Source: Mesodorylaimus sp. YZB2_4 (taxonomy: Eukaryota; Nematoda; Enoplea; Dorylaimida; Dorylaimidae). From it: a stretch of DNA of 64,000 nucleotides. The position numbers and the translations under genes are program-made. The notes below the pieces were generated by a model. That model made no database searches and was not told the DNA's origin. It was given only the letters and a program-made list of their open reading frames with translations. Location: contig JASANH010001557.1 in NCBI GenBank assembly GCA_030248295.1, positions 162,970 through 226,969 of the forward strand, in the 5' to 3' direction. Of this stretch, positions 51,070 through 62,234 are shown piece by piece (position 1 is the first letter of the stretch; each line of letters begins with the position of its first letter).

Positions 51070-54000
51070 TTATTTCCTCCACTCTGGGGCTGAGTACCTT
51101 GTCGACCGAACCGGATTCAAGCGAAGTCGTTGCCCCTGAGTCCATGCCGGCTGTGCAATCTGTGTCTCCTCCAACTCTGACGACTTTGCTGGCTGTTGAC
51201 GTTCCTGAGTGTTTTCTGCGACCAACTTACGCTCAGGCACCTGATTCAGTTCCTTTTGAATTTTTCTCGATCCTTCGCGCTCCGATGTTTGCGACGTCGT
51301 TTCCTGAAATTGGGCTGGCTGGGTTGGCGAAGCTGCTGGCGTCCGAAACTCCGGTGACTGATCTCCTGAAATATCTTGCCTGAGCATCTTTGAGTCTACG
51401 CCTGAATTCTCCTGATTCCCGCTCGGTTCTTGGTCTGGAACTTCATTCTCCAGTCGCTCCACTTCGCATTCAAATCGATGCTTTGATTGCAAGGGCGCTT
51501 TATTGTTTAGCGCTGGTCCTTCGGGCATGACATAATCTTCTGCGTCATCTTCTCCAGGAGGTGTGTTCCAGGGTGCATAGCATGGTTTTAGCCGATTATC
51601 ATGAACCAACAATTGTTTTGCTGATAATTCTGTAAACAATCGAATAGCGCGCTATCCATGGCGTTTGGCTTAGCCATTATGATATATGGACCATCCCATT
51701 TGGGATGCAATTTGGACCCTATACCTTCAGGCACCATTTGCAGCCATACCAAGTTACCTACTGCAAATCTGGAATCGTGTCTCTTGCTATCATAATACGA
51801 TTTCTGTCGTTCTTGCGCTTCTTTCAAATTATTCCTTATGATATACTTCATGGCCGCCAAACCTGCTGCAACATCATCTGCGTAATCTTCCGTGCTCTGT
51901 CGATCCTTGAGTTGTACTGATAGTTCACCTGGAATTCTAGGTTCTCTCCCGAACAAAATACGATACGGCGAGTACTTCACACTGGCTTGCGTGGATGACC
52001 GATACGCGAATAATAAAAATGGCAACGCTGCCTCCCAGTCTAGCTTGAACTGGCTGATATAGATTCCCAGCATAGTACCTAAGACTTTATTGAATCTTTC
52101 CGTTAGTCCATTGCACATGGCATGATAGGCAGTAGTGTTTTTCTTGTTGACGTCAACCATCTTACATACCTCTGACATCATATTTGATAAGAATTCTTGT
52201 CCTCGATCTGACACTAGCTCTCTTGGGCTACCATAGCGGCAAAGAATCTCTCTCACAAAGGCCACAGCTACCGACTTTGACGTCTTGTCCGAAATTGCTA
52301 CAGCTTCTACCCAGCGTGAAAAGTAATCCGTGAACACGATCACATACTCTTTTCCGTTTCTAGTTCTTGGCAAAGGTCCGAACAAGTCAACCCCACACAT
52401 TCTCAAGGTGCGGACGTGAGTGGCATAGGGTGCATCGCTGCCGTATGATTTCTTGTAGGATTCTTATACCTAGCGCACCAAGAGCAACGCTTTACAAACT
52501 GCTCGACGTCTTGAAAATATCCATCCCAATAATATCTTTGTGCCACCTTGTCAAAGGTCTTTCCCACACCAAAGTGTGCCGCGAACGCATCGCTATGGCA
52601 CTGCTGCATAATATCACCCTTCAGATTTCGTGGAATTACTACTTGGTACACTGGCTCCGCACTTCTGCTCCATCGCATCAGATGAACTAATAGGCCGTCT
52701 TTCATGATATACCGGGGTTTTTCGATAAGGAACTGTTTAGCCAGCTGTTCATCGCGCGGCAATATCCCCGACAAGAACTCAATCCTGGTACCCAAGCTAC
52801 TATCGTTCCGTTGAGCTAACGCCAATTCTGAAAGCTGCGCATGTTCTTCCCAAATTCTCAAATCAGCTTCTGAAATTTTATGCTCGAACTGAGCCATCAT
52901 TCCATGCTCTAAACTAGCCCGAGACAAGGCATCTACATTGGCATGCTTCTTACCCGGCCGATACCTGACCTCAAAATGCATACTCGTCATGTTGGAGATC
53001 CATCTCGCAAATCTACCTTCGTGCGTCTTACTCTTGAAAATGGTCACTAGCGGCTGATGATCTGTAATTATGGTAAACTTCTGACCATAGATATATGGCC
53101 GAAACAGCTTTACTGCCCAATAGACTCCAAGTCCTTCCAGCTCCGTCGTGGAATACCTTGTCTCACACGACAATAGCGACCTGCTCGCATAAGCTACGGG
53201 GTGTTCGTCGCCTTTCTCATCTAACTGAGATAAAATCGCGCCCAGCCCTTCCCTACTCGCATCAGTGGATATAAGAAATGGCTTTTGGAAGTCCGGATAT
53301 GTCAAGACTGGCGCGGTAGTTAATCGAGTCTTCAATTCTTCGAACGCTTCTCTTTCTGCTTTACCCCATACAAACTTCACGTTCTCCTTAATCAGTTCAA
53401 ACAAGGGGCGCGCAATTTTCGAAAAGTTTGGAATGAAACGCCTATAGAAAACACACATACCCAGATACTGGCGCACTGCCTTTCTGTCCTTCGGAGTCGG
53501 CATTTCTGCAACTGCTTTTACCTTACTTTTATCTGTTTTAAGTCCCTCAGCCGATACCACATGACCCAAGAAAGGCACTTCCATCTTCAAAAATTGACAC
53601 TTCGATAATTTCAGACGAAGGTTAGCTTTGTGCAGACACTCAAATACTTCCCGTAACTGCTCCTTATGGTCTTCGTAGGATTTCGACATGACCAAAATGT
53701 CGTCCAAGTAAATGAGGCATCGTTTCCAGTTCAACCCTGCTAAGGTGGCATTCATGAGCCTCATGAAAACAGCGGGCCAAAGGGCAACACTTTAAACTGG
53801 TAGTGTCCGCCTCCTGGCACCCAGAATGCCGTCTTTTCCTTGTCACCTTCCCTCAGCTTTATCTGCCAATACCCTGAAATCAAGTCCAAACTTGAAAAGA
53901 TGACACTTCCCGATAAGCTATCCAAAATATCGTCCATCCGCGGCATCGGGAACTCATCCCTAATTGTGATTTCATTCAAAGCCCTGTAATCGATGGCAAA

Positions 54001-54936
54001 TCGGTATTCGTTTCCCGACTTATTCCGAACTAGGCAAATAGGGCTAGCCCACGCACTATGCGAGTCTTGGATTTGCCCACCATGTTTCATTTCCTGCACC
54101 ATCCTGTCGATTATTTCCCTTTGCTTGAATGGCACCCTACGTGGTGAAATGTGAATCGGGGGGTGGTTCCCCGTGTTAATTGCATGTTCGATTTGGATAT
54201 TCGATGGCCTCAGATCTATTGTACTGTTAGCGAAAAGCCCTTTCTGAGCCCACTCCAAAAGGAATCTTCGCATGTCTCCCTTTTGTTCTTCCGTGGCTCT
54301 GGAATTGTCAAAGTTCATTCGCTGGATTTGTTCCACAGACCCATCTGTCCTCTTCGGCTGCTTATCTAGGTGCAAGTCGGTGGGAACCTTTTCTGCCACT
54401 TCCTCCACGGATCCCAACATTACGCCTGCTAACAAGCGCACTGGATTCTTTGAGCTATTCATCACCTGCACAGGCAAGCGACTCTCTTGCAACCGAACTA
54501 CACTATTGGCCACCAGAACGCACGTGTCCGCCGACAGCGGCTCATATTCGGAGACGAAGCACACGTCTCGATCCGTCTCACACCCTCTGGGTTTGTAACC
54601 CCACACAAACCTTTATGTGTTCGGTGCTAGGACAACGGTCTCTTCAAGGTACACGCGTGATGTGTCACCAGCCTGGCTTCCCCTCATACTGCTAGTGTAC
54701 TCTTCATTCACAGCCATGGCTACCTCGCTGAGAGGCATGCGCTGCGAGAAGTCAAACTGAATTCGCCCTAACTTAGCCATCAAATCTCTTCCAACGACCA
54801 CTGGCAGCGGGAGGTCTTTTAGCACATAAAATCGCTGGACTTTTGTCTTTCCCAAAATTTCCACTTTGCATGTCACTTGTTGCGTAGGCACGACTGCCAT
54901 GCCATTGATCGCTTTCATCGCTGTGTTACCACATGC
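51070..54936 (-). pseudogene. Pol of Ty3/Gypsy element G2 (mutated): protease end, RT, RNase H, integrase
   Basis: In minus order: the protease C-terminal part (VVVGRDLMAKLG, to 54613); a spacer; RT from about 54130 with the substrate loop YRFAIDYRALNE and then LPFG; active site YLDD at about 53702; RNase H with STDASREGLGAILSQ; an HHCC finger; and the integrase core with D at about 52388, D and E 36 residues apart (VSDRGQEF, GLTERFNK), then a long Pro/Gln/Glu-rich tail. Damage: TAA after the protease start (about 54935) and again near 54610; a short deletion in RT near 53775, just after LPFG, that removes several residues and shifts the frame; and frame changes near 52405 and 51630. Not functional as it stands. 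No flanking LTR pair was found. Confidence 0.88.
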
Positions 54937-55953
54937 TTATACTTGAAGTGCGGAGTTCTTGCTAATCAAGTCGTCCATCATCCCTTTACTAATAAAGCTT
55001 CTGCCTGCTCCTGTTTCCAGGAGAACTCTAACGCTAATGCTTGTCCCTATAAATTTCCTACAGGGTAGAGCAGCAGGGACACTAGGATCTGCTTCCATCC
55101 CTACCAGGCCCATTAGTCGCTGCACTTGAAAACGAGCTTGCAACCCCCAAAACTGATATATTCGTCTACCCAGGTGCCTATTGGCACAAGACCATACCCA
55201 GCACAAAATCATTACGATTAGTCCGAAAACATTTTCACCCAATTTTAACGCCCCAATTTCCCAAATGTCATCATAATTCATATATCGATGCCAAATTCGC
55301 TCCTCAAACGTTCTTCTAACGATGGTCGTTGTGGAAGCGGCGCCCACGTACGGACCTGTTAACCAGAACCCTGTTACCAGCAGAGTGTAAATTATGATAA
55401 GGAAGCGTAATGTTTTGCTTACTGGTGGTGCTTTGTCAGCGCCTTGTTCTGTGGGAGCCACGGGATCTTGACTGCTTGCCGCTTCTTGACTGACGGGCAG
55501 TATGCCTGCCTCGCTTTCTGGTACCACGGGATCTTGCCCAACTGGCGCTTCGGCTTCATGGACAACGGGCACTTCAGCCACCTGGACAACGGGCGCTCCA
55601 GCCACCTGGACAACGGGCGCTCCAGCTGCTTGGACAACGGGCGCTACGGCTGCTGGGCCAACTGGTGCCATGGCCGCTGGTGCAACTGGGGCTGAAGATG
55701 CTTGATTGGGTACCTGACCAACGCCTGCTTCCATGACCGGTGCTGCCGCTGCTTGACTCATAGGTGCTACGGCTGCGAACTTCTCCTGTATGAAAGTAGT
55801 GTCATCATCATAATTAGGCTCGAAGACTCCAAAAGCGTAATCTTGAAAAACTGGCATAACATCCTCTCTTACAGTGCACGGTCCCTCATTTACATTTTCC
55901 CTTTCCTCCTGATGATCCCAGGCCAGATTGTGCGCCTGATTTGAACTTCGCAC
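54937..55953 (-). CDS. G2 segment between gag and protease: repeats, two membrane segments, protease start
   Basis: A 338-codon open frame. Residues about 75-180 are a Pro/Val/Ala/Gln repeat (PVVQVAGA units). Two strongly hydrophobic segments follow, LRFLIIIYTLLVTGFWL and VFGLIVMILCWVWSC. The frame then reaches a retroviral-type protease start, LLETGAGRSFIS near 55015, and ends at an in-frame TAA. The protease signature has Glu where the catalytic Asp of DTGA/DSGA is expected. The frame resumes in the same register after the stop. Membrane segments at this place are not part of the usual Gypsy layout. They may be lineage-specific or an acquired piece. Confidence 0.7.
   Translation of the reverse strand: MRSSNQAHNLAWDHQEERENVNEGPCTVREDVMPVFQDYAFGVFEPNYDDDTTFIQEKFAAVAPMSQAAAAPVMEAGVGQVPNQASSAPVAPAAMAPVGPAAVAPVVQAAGAPVVQVAGAPVVQVAEVPVVHEAEAPVGQDPVVPESEAGILPVSQEAASSQDPVAPTEQGADKAPPVSKTLRFLIIIYTLLVTGFWLTGPYVGAASTTTIVRRTFEERIWHRYMNYDDIWEIGALKLGENVFGLIVMILCWVWSCANRHLGRRIYQFWGLQARFQVQRLMGLVGMEADPSVPAALPCRKFIGTSISVRVLLETGAGRSFISKGMMDDLISKNSALQV
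55545..55700. repeat. 24-bp minisatellite encoding an 8-residue repeat
   Basis: About six imperfect 24-bp units (GCCACCTGGACAACGGGCGC core) in tandem within the G2 ORF. They encode PVVQVAGA-like octapeptides on the minus strand. Confidence 0.85.
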
Positions 55954-56063
55954 ATTCCGATTCGAACTAGTTCCCCCACGGCCTCGAGAAATGTTTCCTC
56001 GTTGACCCGAACCTCTGATGTTCCTACTAGCAGTTACTGCTTGATTATTCCCAGAAGAAGAAC

Positions 56064-57030
56064 TTACAGGCTAGGCTGACTGGCCAACTGTGAACTTTGG
56101 CCATTTAAACGAAAACGTGCCGAAGTGAAGAGATGGCAGTTGCGAACGATATGCTCCACTCGGCCACAATACCGACAACCCTGTCCTTGATTCTCGACTA
56201 GACGTTGCCGAGCGGCTTGCAAATTGCGACAATCCTGGGTTCCGTGACGGAATCCATCGTAAGCACAGCGCTGTTGTGCTTGCTGCTGTTGTTGTCCGAT
56301 TTCTTGATTCGACTGTCCAGATTGTTCCTGGTAACCTCGTCCTCCTCGATTTCCGCGGAACGAGCCACGGCCAAGCATTGGCCGCATTACCCATGAAAGC
56401 CGACAGGCCATTGACAATGTTCAGTCCCGACGCATTGTTGATGATAGCTGGAGAAGTAAGAGCAAACATGCGTTGATTAGCCTCGGCGGCACTTACGGCT
56501 GTTAGCATCTGATCTAACGTATTGCCCATATTCAAAAACGCCACTTTGTACAGTTTGAAATTGGGATGTTTAGTGTCTGTGGTTTTCAAACCCTCGACAA
56601 AACGTTGCTTCAGAACTAAGTTCTGTGCTTCCTCTCGTTCATTAGGGAAAGCTAGCCTGACTAGTTTTCTCATATCACAAACATAATCCTGAATAGTTTC
56701 CTCCTTTTCTTTCACTTTGCTCAGAAACTGCTGCCGGTACACTGCTACTTGATGGGGTTGAGATAATCGATTAACCAAAAGCCTCCTAGCGTTTTGGTAT
56801 GTATCGATTTCTGGCGCCAGTGCACCCTGCACAAAATTCAATGCTCTACCCCGAACTGATTTTTTCAACTCATTCAAGCGCTGCACATCTGTGATCCCTT
56901 GCACTAGTTCAGCCATATACTCAAACTGCTCAAACCACTGTACCACGTCCTGCTCTGGCTTCCCAGTCAGCGGGTCGGTTTCCCAAATGCGAAAGAAAGG
57001 TTGGTTCAGATGGGCAACTAAAGCATCCAT
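56064..57030 (-). pseudogene. Gag of Ty3/Gypsy element G2 (frameshifted)
   Basis: From ATG 57030 the frame encodes a Gypsy gag: WFEQFEYMAEL, then ALNFVQGAL, then VYRQQFLSKVKEKEETIQDY (retrotransposon gag domain, residues about 30-160). A frame change near 56400 moves the nucleocapsid part to another frame: a Gly/Gln-rich stretch, a degenerate first knuckle (CAYDGFRHGTQDC) and a canonical second knuckle (CRYCGRVEHIVRNC). Transcription would run leftward into the following segment. Confidence 0.85.
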
Positions 57031-57790
57031 CCTGATTACACAAACGGTTTAGAAAAATTCCACCCACGTATGTTAAGGCTCAATCGAAAGGAACTGCGAG
57101 AATACGCTTCGCTCAGCCAACTTAAGATGGACTATTGATAATGACGCAGTCTTCAGGTGTCCTGCCAGGGGACCAGCCTGATATAAATAGAAGTGGGCTG
57201 CTCAGGCACCAGCTTCTGAATGGGCTGCTAGGGCTCCAATCTGACCTGAACTGTAAGTGGGTTGCTAGGACACCAGCTTACAATTCCTTCCAGTGGTCCT
57301 GCTGTGGGAGCCGACTGGGTACAAACCTTCTCTCCTCTCTCCTTCCCACAGAATATAATTTACACTTACCCCTCTCGGTTCAAAGGAGCGGCCCCCAAAT
57401 TTTCTTTTCTGGTTTTTCTGAAAGCTCTCATGGCGCGAAGTATTCTTTTGAGGGTGTGATTTCAAGATTCGAGCTAATAAATTTTTGTGCTCGAAAAACT
57501 GGATTTTAACGCATACCACCAGCAAGGGGAATACTTTTATTAGCCGTACGGAGCGCGCTGTTCCCGTTAGCCGTGGTTACCATAGTGAAAATTACTTACT
57601 GGCCGGCCGAGACAAATGTTCTGTTCTGTATAGTTTTTATTGTTCTAATTTCTAAGCCCAAAATTTCTGAAAAATCCACCTGCGATCTTTTATACATTCT
57701 CTGTAGCGAAGAATATTTGTTGCGGAAATTGAGGCCGTTTGCCACCAGAAAATATTCCTAGCCCAAACGTAGGTGCGAAAAAGTATTATT
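57031..57790. other. G2 5' flank; short G/C-rich direct repeats, LTR not identified
   Basis: 57190-57320 has repeated words of the form GGGCTGCT.(A)GG..CACCAGCTT. On the minus strand they give several TGGTGCC/TGGTGTCC starts like primer sites, but none is followed by an identifiable LTR edge. No gene recognised. Confidence 0.4.
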
Positions 57791-58551
57791 ATTTCTAAAA
57801 AAAATCTGTTATCATACAACGAAAAGGTTAGCTCAGCCACCCTACTCTAACCAAATGCGAGGCAAACGAGGTTGGCTGGGCTCTCTCGGCGGCGATTGTA
57901 GAAAAATTGTGATCAAACAGAATTGCTACTGTCTCTAAAAAAGTGTAACAGGGCGGCCCCCACCTCAGCCATTCCACTCAGGCATTAGAGAGATGGAAAC
58001 ACAAGTGCCGATGGTCGTTTTAGTGCTGAGGGCTGTATACCTAAAGCTATTAGCATGCTGGGTCCACAAAGCTGAACTTCCTGTTCTAGTGTCACTGATT
58101 AGGTGCTAACATGCAGTACTCGTGCTGTCACCACGAGAGATGCAACCTTGCTGCAGCAAGTCCACACTGTTCCCCAAGTAAGTTCGAGGTAACAGAAGGA
58201 AATCGTATTTCAAAATTACAAACTTCTGTACTTACTTAAAAATACGAAGAAGTGTGTTCATTTGGGTGCTAGCTTTTGGTGAAAAACAGAAAGAATAAAA
58301 TCCCGAAGGGAGTCGACCCCGTGACTCCACGATGCACCAAGTACATCACGGAGACATGCGTTGTGGGTCAGTATAGGAATTACAATTGTGAGCCTCGCCC
58401 TGGAGGCAACATAAACGTAGGTAGAGTAGATATATCACGTGGAGTAGATAAGCCGAGGAAGCCCAGCCAACCTCGTCTCGCCTTGCATTTGGTTAGACTA
58501 GGGTGGCTGGGCTAACCTTTTTGTTGTCTGATAACAGATTTTTTTAGAAAT
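57791..58551. mobile_element. Foldback-type element with ~90-bp inverted arms
   Basis: Left arm 57791-57881 and right arm 58461-58551 are inverted copies: ATTTCTAAAAAAAATCTGTT, ATCA.ACAACGAAAAGGTTAG, CAGCCACCCTA.TCTAACCAAA and GAGGTTGGCTGGGC pair with only a few mismatches. The 580-bp centre includes a tRNA-like stretch on the minus strand (B-box-like GGGTCGACTCCC near 58310). The outer right arm slightly overlaps the end of the BEL/Pao relic, so the element probably inserted at or in it. Confidence 0.78.
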
Positions 58552-59862
58552 CACATAGAGGTGTAAAGTGTTCCATTCTCGGGCATTGTGAAGTGGGCGA
58601 GGTGCCGCTTCCTTGTATCAATCGCGCATTTCGCGACACACGCCATGGAAAGTGCGCTCTGGTGCTGACAGAGAGCCCAGTGACTTGAAGTTTAGAAACG
58701 ATCATTTGCGTGACAGCTGGAGCAGGCGTAGATGGGGAAGGTGGGGCCAGCCTAGTCTTCTGGCTTTGTGTCATCCAGGCAGGCCCATGCCACCACAATG
58801 ATGAGTCGAAGAATGCGGCTGCACTGACTCCTCGTGACGCGATGTTAGCAGGATTGTTGTTATATAGTAGATACGTAGTGGAATTGAATGCCTGTCCTGA
58901 ATGACTGAATGACGTTGTATTCTGCCATCAATTGAGGCGAATCCTTTAAGCGGCGTACCAATGAATTTAATCGTCCCAGGGCCAGCCCATAGTTGGCTGG
59001 TAAGGAATCTGCGCTGTCCTTCCATGGCCAAGTGACATAATATCGCCTGTCCTCGTATTGTACGGTTTCATTGAAGCGATGTGAGGCGATTGCGTCTGTG
59101 AACTCATCTGGTTTGTCTTGAAAGCCCATTGTTTCCAGGCTCCATAGGTAAGTCATGTTCAGCGCTTGCGTGATTTGCTTGTCAGCCTTCTCTCAAAAGG
59201 GGTTCGGGATCGAAAGACAATGCAGGTGAAAGCAGTGCAGCTGTCGTAGTAATTGTGTTGACGCATGGAGATTCGGATCCCTGGCAATTGTTAAATCAGC
59301 CCTCACCAGCCAGCAAAAACGAGAACTGTGCAGGTGCAGTCCGTCTGTGAGTGTGATTTTCTCCATGGTCAGAAGATCCCACATGTAGTCCGATCCAGTG
59401 AGGAGGTGGACTGGAATCGATCGGAGATCCTATGGTATCTCGTCCGCCAGGGGAAGATCTTTGAATAGCGTTTTGAATTTGTTTGTGTCGATGGCTGCAC
59501 GTTGGATTTGGCCCGTTATAACCGGAACGATGTTGGCACAGAAGGTGAAAATGGTGTTGTCTTGGAGTCTATTGTGGACTTCCGCAACCTCGGTGATTAT
59601 GGACTTCAGTGGAGCTGATCTGAAGGTGGAAACGGAGCTTTTCAGTGAATCGAATTTTCAGCCCAAGCTGCTTTGCGATGCTCTCCGTGAGCTCTCCGCT
59701 TAGCTTCTCTGGCTGCCATTGTCGAACAGACTTCGCGTAGTCATTGTTCGCTTCCCATCTGCAGAAATTAGTGGAGCGGTGACAGTTTGCATAAGTGATA
59801 CCTCGTTGGTGGCCAAAAGCGAATGTACCAGGCTGGCAGAAGTGGTGGAGTTGGGAGCATTA
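58545..59862 (-). pseudogene. BEL/Pao retrotransposon relic (protease to RNase H, internally deleted)
   Basis: In minus order: a protease with SLFDNGSQRS near 59725 (DNG in place of the usual D-S/T-G); LLTGSDYMWDLL near 59390; the RT entry region RRYYVTWPWK.., NYGLALGRLNSLVRRLK and LMAEYNVIQ (about 59060-58920); then, within about 60 nt, a jump to NPANIASRGVSAAAFFDSSL and WWHGPAW (about 58850-58770), which belong to the RNase H end. The RT catalytic core and most of RNase H are thus deleted. Several frame changes are present. The upstream side abuts the NADAR pseudogene at about 59.87 kb. Confidence 0.8.
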
Positions 59863-59867
59863 GACGC

Positions 59868-60739
59868 TGTGAGGAGTTTCCTCCATTGGAATCTGTCGCA
59901 TTCCTAATCAGTCAAAATCGAGTGATCTCCCCAATATGCCAAGAGCCAATGGAAACTAGCACCGAGAAATCGAACGCTTTCTATCCATTCTTTACTTCGG
60001 AGTCACCCTTCTCGAATCTGCACCACTGCGCCTTCACAGTGGATGGAGCGGGACACACCTCGACCGAACAGTATTTATGCTGGAAAAAGGCACTGAAAGT
60101 TGGAGACAAAGAGAATGAGTCAAAGATGATGAAAGGAAAGACTGGGACGTGCAAAAAAATCGGAGGAAAAGTAGAATGGGACGAAGAAGAACATGGCGAC
60201 TGGATGGAATTTGCGGTGACGGCTTACACCAAGGAGAATAAAAAGAAATTTGAACACAAGTGGAGCTTTTCAAAACGGCACCAAAAATCCTTCTCGAAGC
60301 GAATCCTAACGATATTTCCAAAGAAACGAAAAGACCAATAAATTATTCAAATACGACATTATTTATTACATATATTTTTGACGTTTCGTCTTATCTTAAG
60401 ACATCATCAGGAACTGAAAAGAACACATCGTAAGGCGAGCAATGCATCAATGAGCTGGAACCTATGGTAGCGCACACAATGTTGATTCTCAGGCAGCGAC
60501 AACCTATTGCAAAAGCGTGAGTGTTTCAAAGTCCCTCTGCTGATTTAAAGTAGGACGTTTGGTCAGAATATGGAATCCTAACGATCACCGATGGGTCGTC
60601 GGCCTTGCTCGAGATGACCCAGCGATCCAAGACAAATCGAAGTGGAAAGGAAAGAATCTTTTTGGCCAATTGTTGACGGATTTGCGGGACCGCATGATGG
60701 CGATGGCAATGTACGTTAATGAGGTCAAGGAGATCTAAG
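59868..60739 (+). pseudogene. NADAR-domain pseudogene, copy 2 (split by an insertion)
   Basis: ATG 59949. The first part has the NADAR opening FYPFFTSESPFSNLHHCAF, TSTEQYLCWKKAL with the conserved E, a Lys-rich middle and DWMEFAV. About 18 nt present in copy 1 are missing near 60268, which shifts the frame. In the other frame the protein continues (APKILLEANPND) to 60313. After an insertion of about 260 bp it resumes at 60574 with NP-ND-RWVVGL, then KWKGKNLFGQLLTDLRD, the conserved NADAR C-terminus with its W, ending at TAA 60737-60739. GAATCCTAACGAT is duplicated on both sides of the insertion. The domain would otherwise be complete. Seventy bases upstream of the ATG are shared with copy 1. 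Confidence 0.85.
60314..60572 (-). mobile_element. Insertion in NADAR copy 2, Penelope-type candidate with hammerhead-like core
   Basis: 259 bp between two copies of GAATCCTAACGAT (60301-60313 and 60573-60585), a 13-bp target duplication. The minus strand at 60410-60383 reads CTGATGA, U, a 6-bp stem GTCTTA/TAAGAC with an AGA loop, then GAAAC. That is the invariant core of a hammerhead ribozyme with stem II. Such motifs are known in Penelope-like elements, which also make target duplications of variable length. The cleavage-site strand and stems I/III are not clearly assignable here. No coding sequence. Confidence 0.6.
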
Positions 60740-61054
60740 AAGAGCGAAGACGATTGAAACAACGAAAGCGAGCTTTCGGACGGACCAGCAGCGACGACTC
60801 GAGCACTGGCGGCCATCAGGAACCCCCCTTATATCCGTAAGTCATGAATGCCTGTCACCTGGCGCTAGAATAGGAACTGTCTTAATTATTCTTCCTTTTT
60901 GTCTTATTTGTTTTAGTTGTTCTTTTTCGCTTTCTCTCCAGGAACAAAATAGGGTCTAATATTAAATTTTCAACGTAAAACGCAGCAGGATTGAGGGATA
61001 AGACCCAAAAAACTCTTTCAGTCTTTGAATTTTTGAAGCGTTACGATTTGCTTT
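60740..61054. other. Spacer between NADAR pseudogene and LINE
   Basis: Contains the former downstream sequence of NADAR copy 2, which stays open in the same frame for about 30 codons after the stop. No other signal. Confidence 0.4.
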
Positions 61055-62217
61055 GTGTTCAATAAACCCATTTTCGAAGTGCTTGGCAGGCTGCATATTT
61101 TGATAGTACTTTTGAGCGAAAATTCAGGATTTATCATTCTTTTTTCGGAGGAGTTCAGTGTAGGGGTCTGTTTGTTGGTAAATAGGAATCCGTTATTTTC
61201 TGAGATCATAACAAGTGTATCAGGGCGAGCCGTAGTACTGACAGCAAAGTATCAGAATAAGATTTTCCTGTGTATTGGCCTTTATGCTCCGGCTCAAGAA
61301 GATAAGAGGAAGGTGTTTTTTGATAATTTGTTCGAGACAATTTTGCAAAGGTCTAGATATCATGATGCCTGCTTCTGCCTAGGAGATTTCAAGCTTGTGG
61401 AATGCAAAAAGTTGGATCGCAGCAAACTCACTGAGGTCGGACTAAAAGAATTCCGCAAGTTTTCTTCAAAGTTCAGACTGCATCATGTCTTTCGGGCCAA
61501 TCATGCGAAACGAAGGGAGTTCTCTCATCTCGCCCACAGCACTAAAACGCAGGGCCGTATTGATTGGATTTATGGGTCTGAAAACGTGGTAACATCGTCC
61601 ATAGGACACAAATTCACGAATACGGGTCTGTCTGACCATAAAATCTTCGAGGTAGAGTGCAATATTTCTTTTGCGAAAGTAAGAATGGGCCCTTCTCATT
61701 GAAAGCTGGATGTAGATTTACTTGTGCGGATAAATTAGTGCAAAATATGGTTAGGGAAAAACCACGCATTTTACAGTAGGGCTTTATTGGGGCTTCTGAT
61801 GAGGAGGTCTAAATCTGTGGGACGAGTGCAAGCAGGAAGTAGGTGCACTGTGTATAGCGCGTAGAAGAACGCTGGAAATTGAGAGCAGGAAAAGACTTAC
61901 CTTTTCAGGGAAGGAATTAGAGAGGGCCAAAGTTTTGTGGGATAGGCATCCACAAAGTGATCTCTTAAAAACAGAATTTCTGGCCGTTAGGAGTAGGACG
62001 AAGAACTACAGTACATAGGGAAGAAATCAGAAAGAGGCTAATGAAAACGCACTTCAGGGACTTGGCAACTGATCAGTTTACGATGACCACTGCCAAATTA
62101 ATGCAGAAGAATTCGGCAGAGAGAAGGATGGTGTATTCCAAACGTGGGGAGGATGGGACTGTGTACGAGGACCATCTGGAGGTAATGGGGGGATTAGAAA
62201 GAAATATGCAGGTTTGT
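61055..62217 (+). pseudogene. LINE (Tx1/L1-like) endonuclease and linker, 5' part
   Basis: 61055-61702 is open and encodes most of an AP-type endonuclease: SVGVCLLVNRN, IGLYAPAQ, LGDFK where GDFN is usual, RIDWIYGS and LSDHKIFEVE (the catalytic SDH). The N-terminal metal-binding part is unclear. The frame then breaks several times, but the linker to RT is recognisable up to about 62217 (RRMVYSKRGEDGTVYEDHLE). The GDFN to GDFK change and the breaks make it inactive. The next element segment, the RT, is found on the opposite strand immediately to the right. Confidence 0.8.
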
Positions 62218-62234
62218 TAACTCGTTAACTTTTA

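Noticed and set aside
57130-57330. Primer-binding-site-like TGGTGCC repeats upstream of G2 gag
   Set aside because: Several similar words occur in tandem and no LTR edge lies at the required distance, so none can be chosen.
58283-58345. Possible tRNA gene on the minus strand (B-box-like GGGTCGACTCCC)
   Set aside because: No acceptor stem or anticodon arm could be drawn; at most a tRNA-derived fragment within the foldback element.
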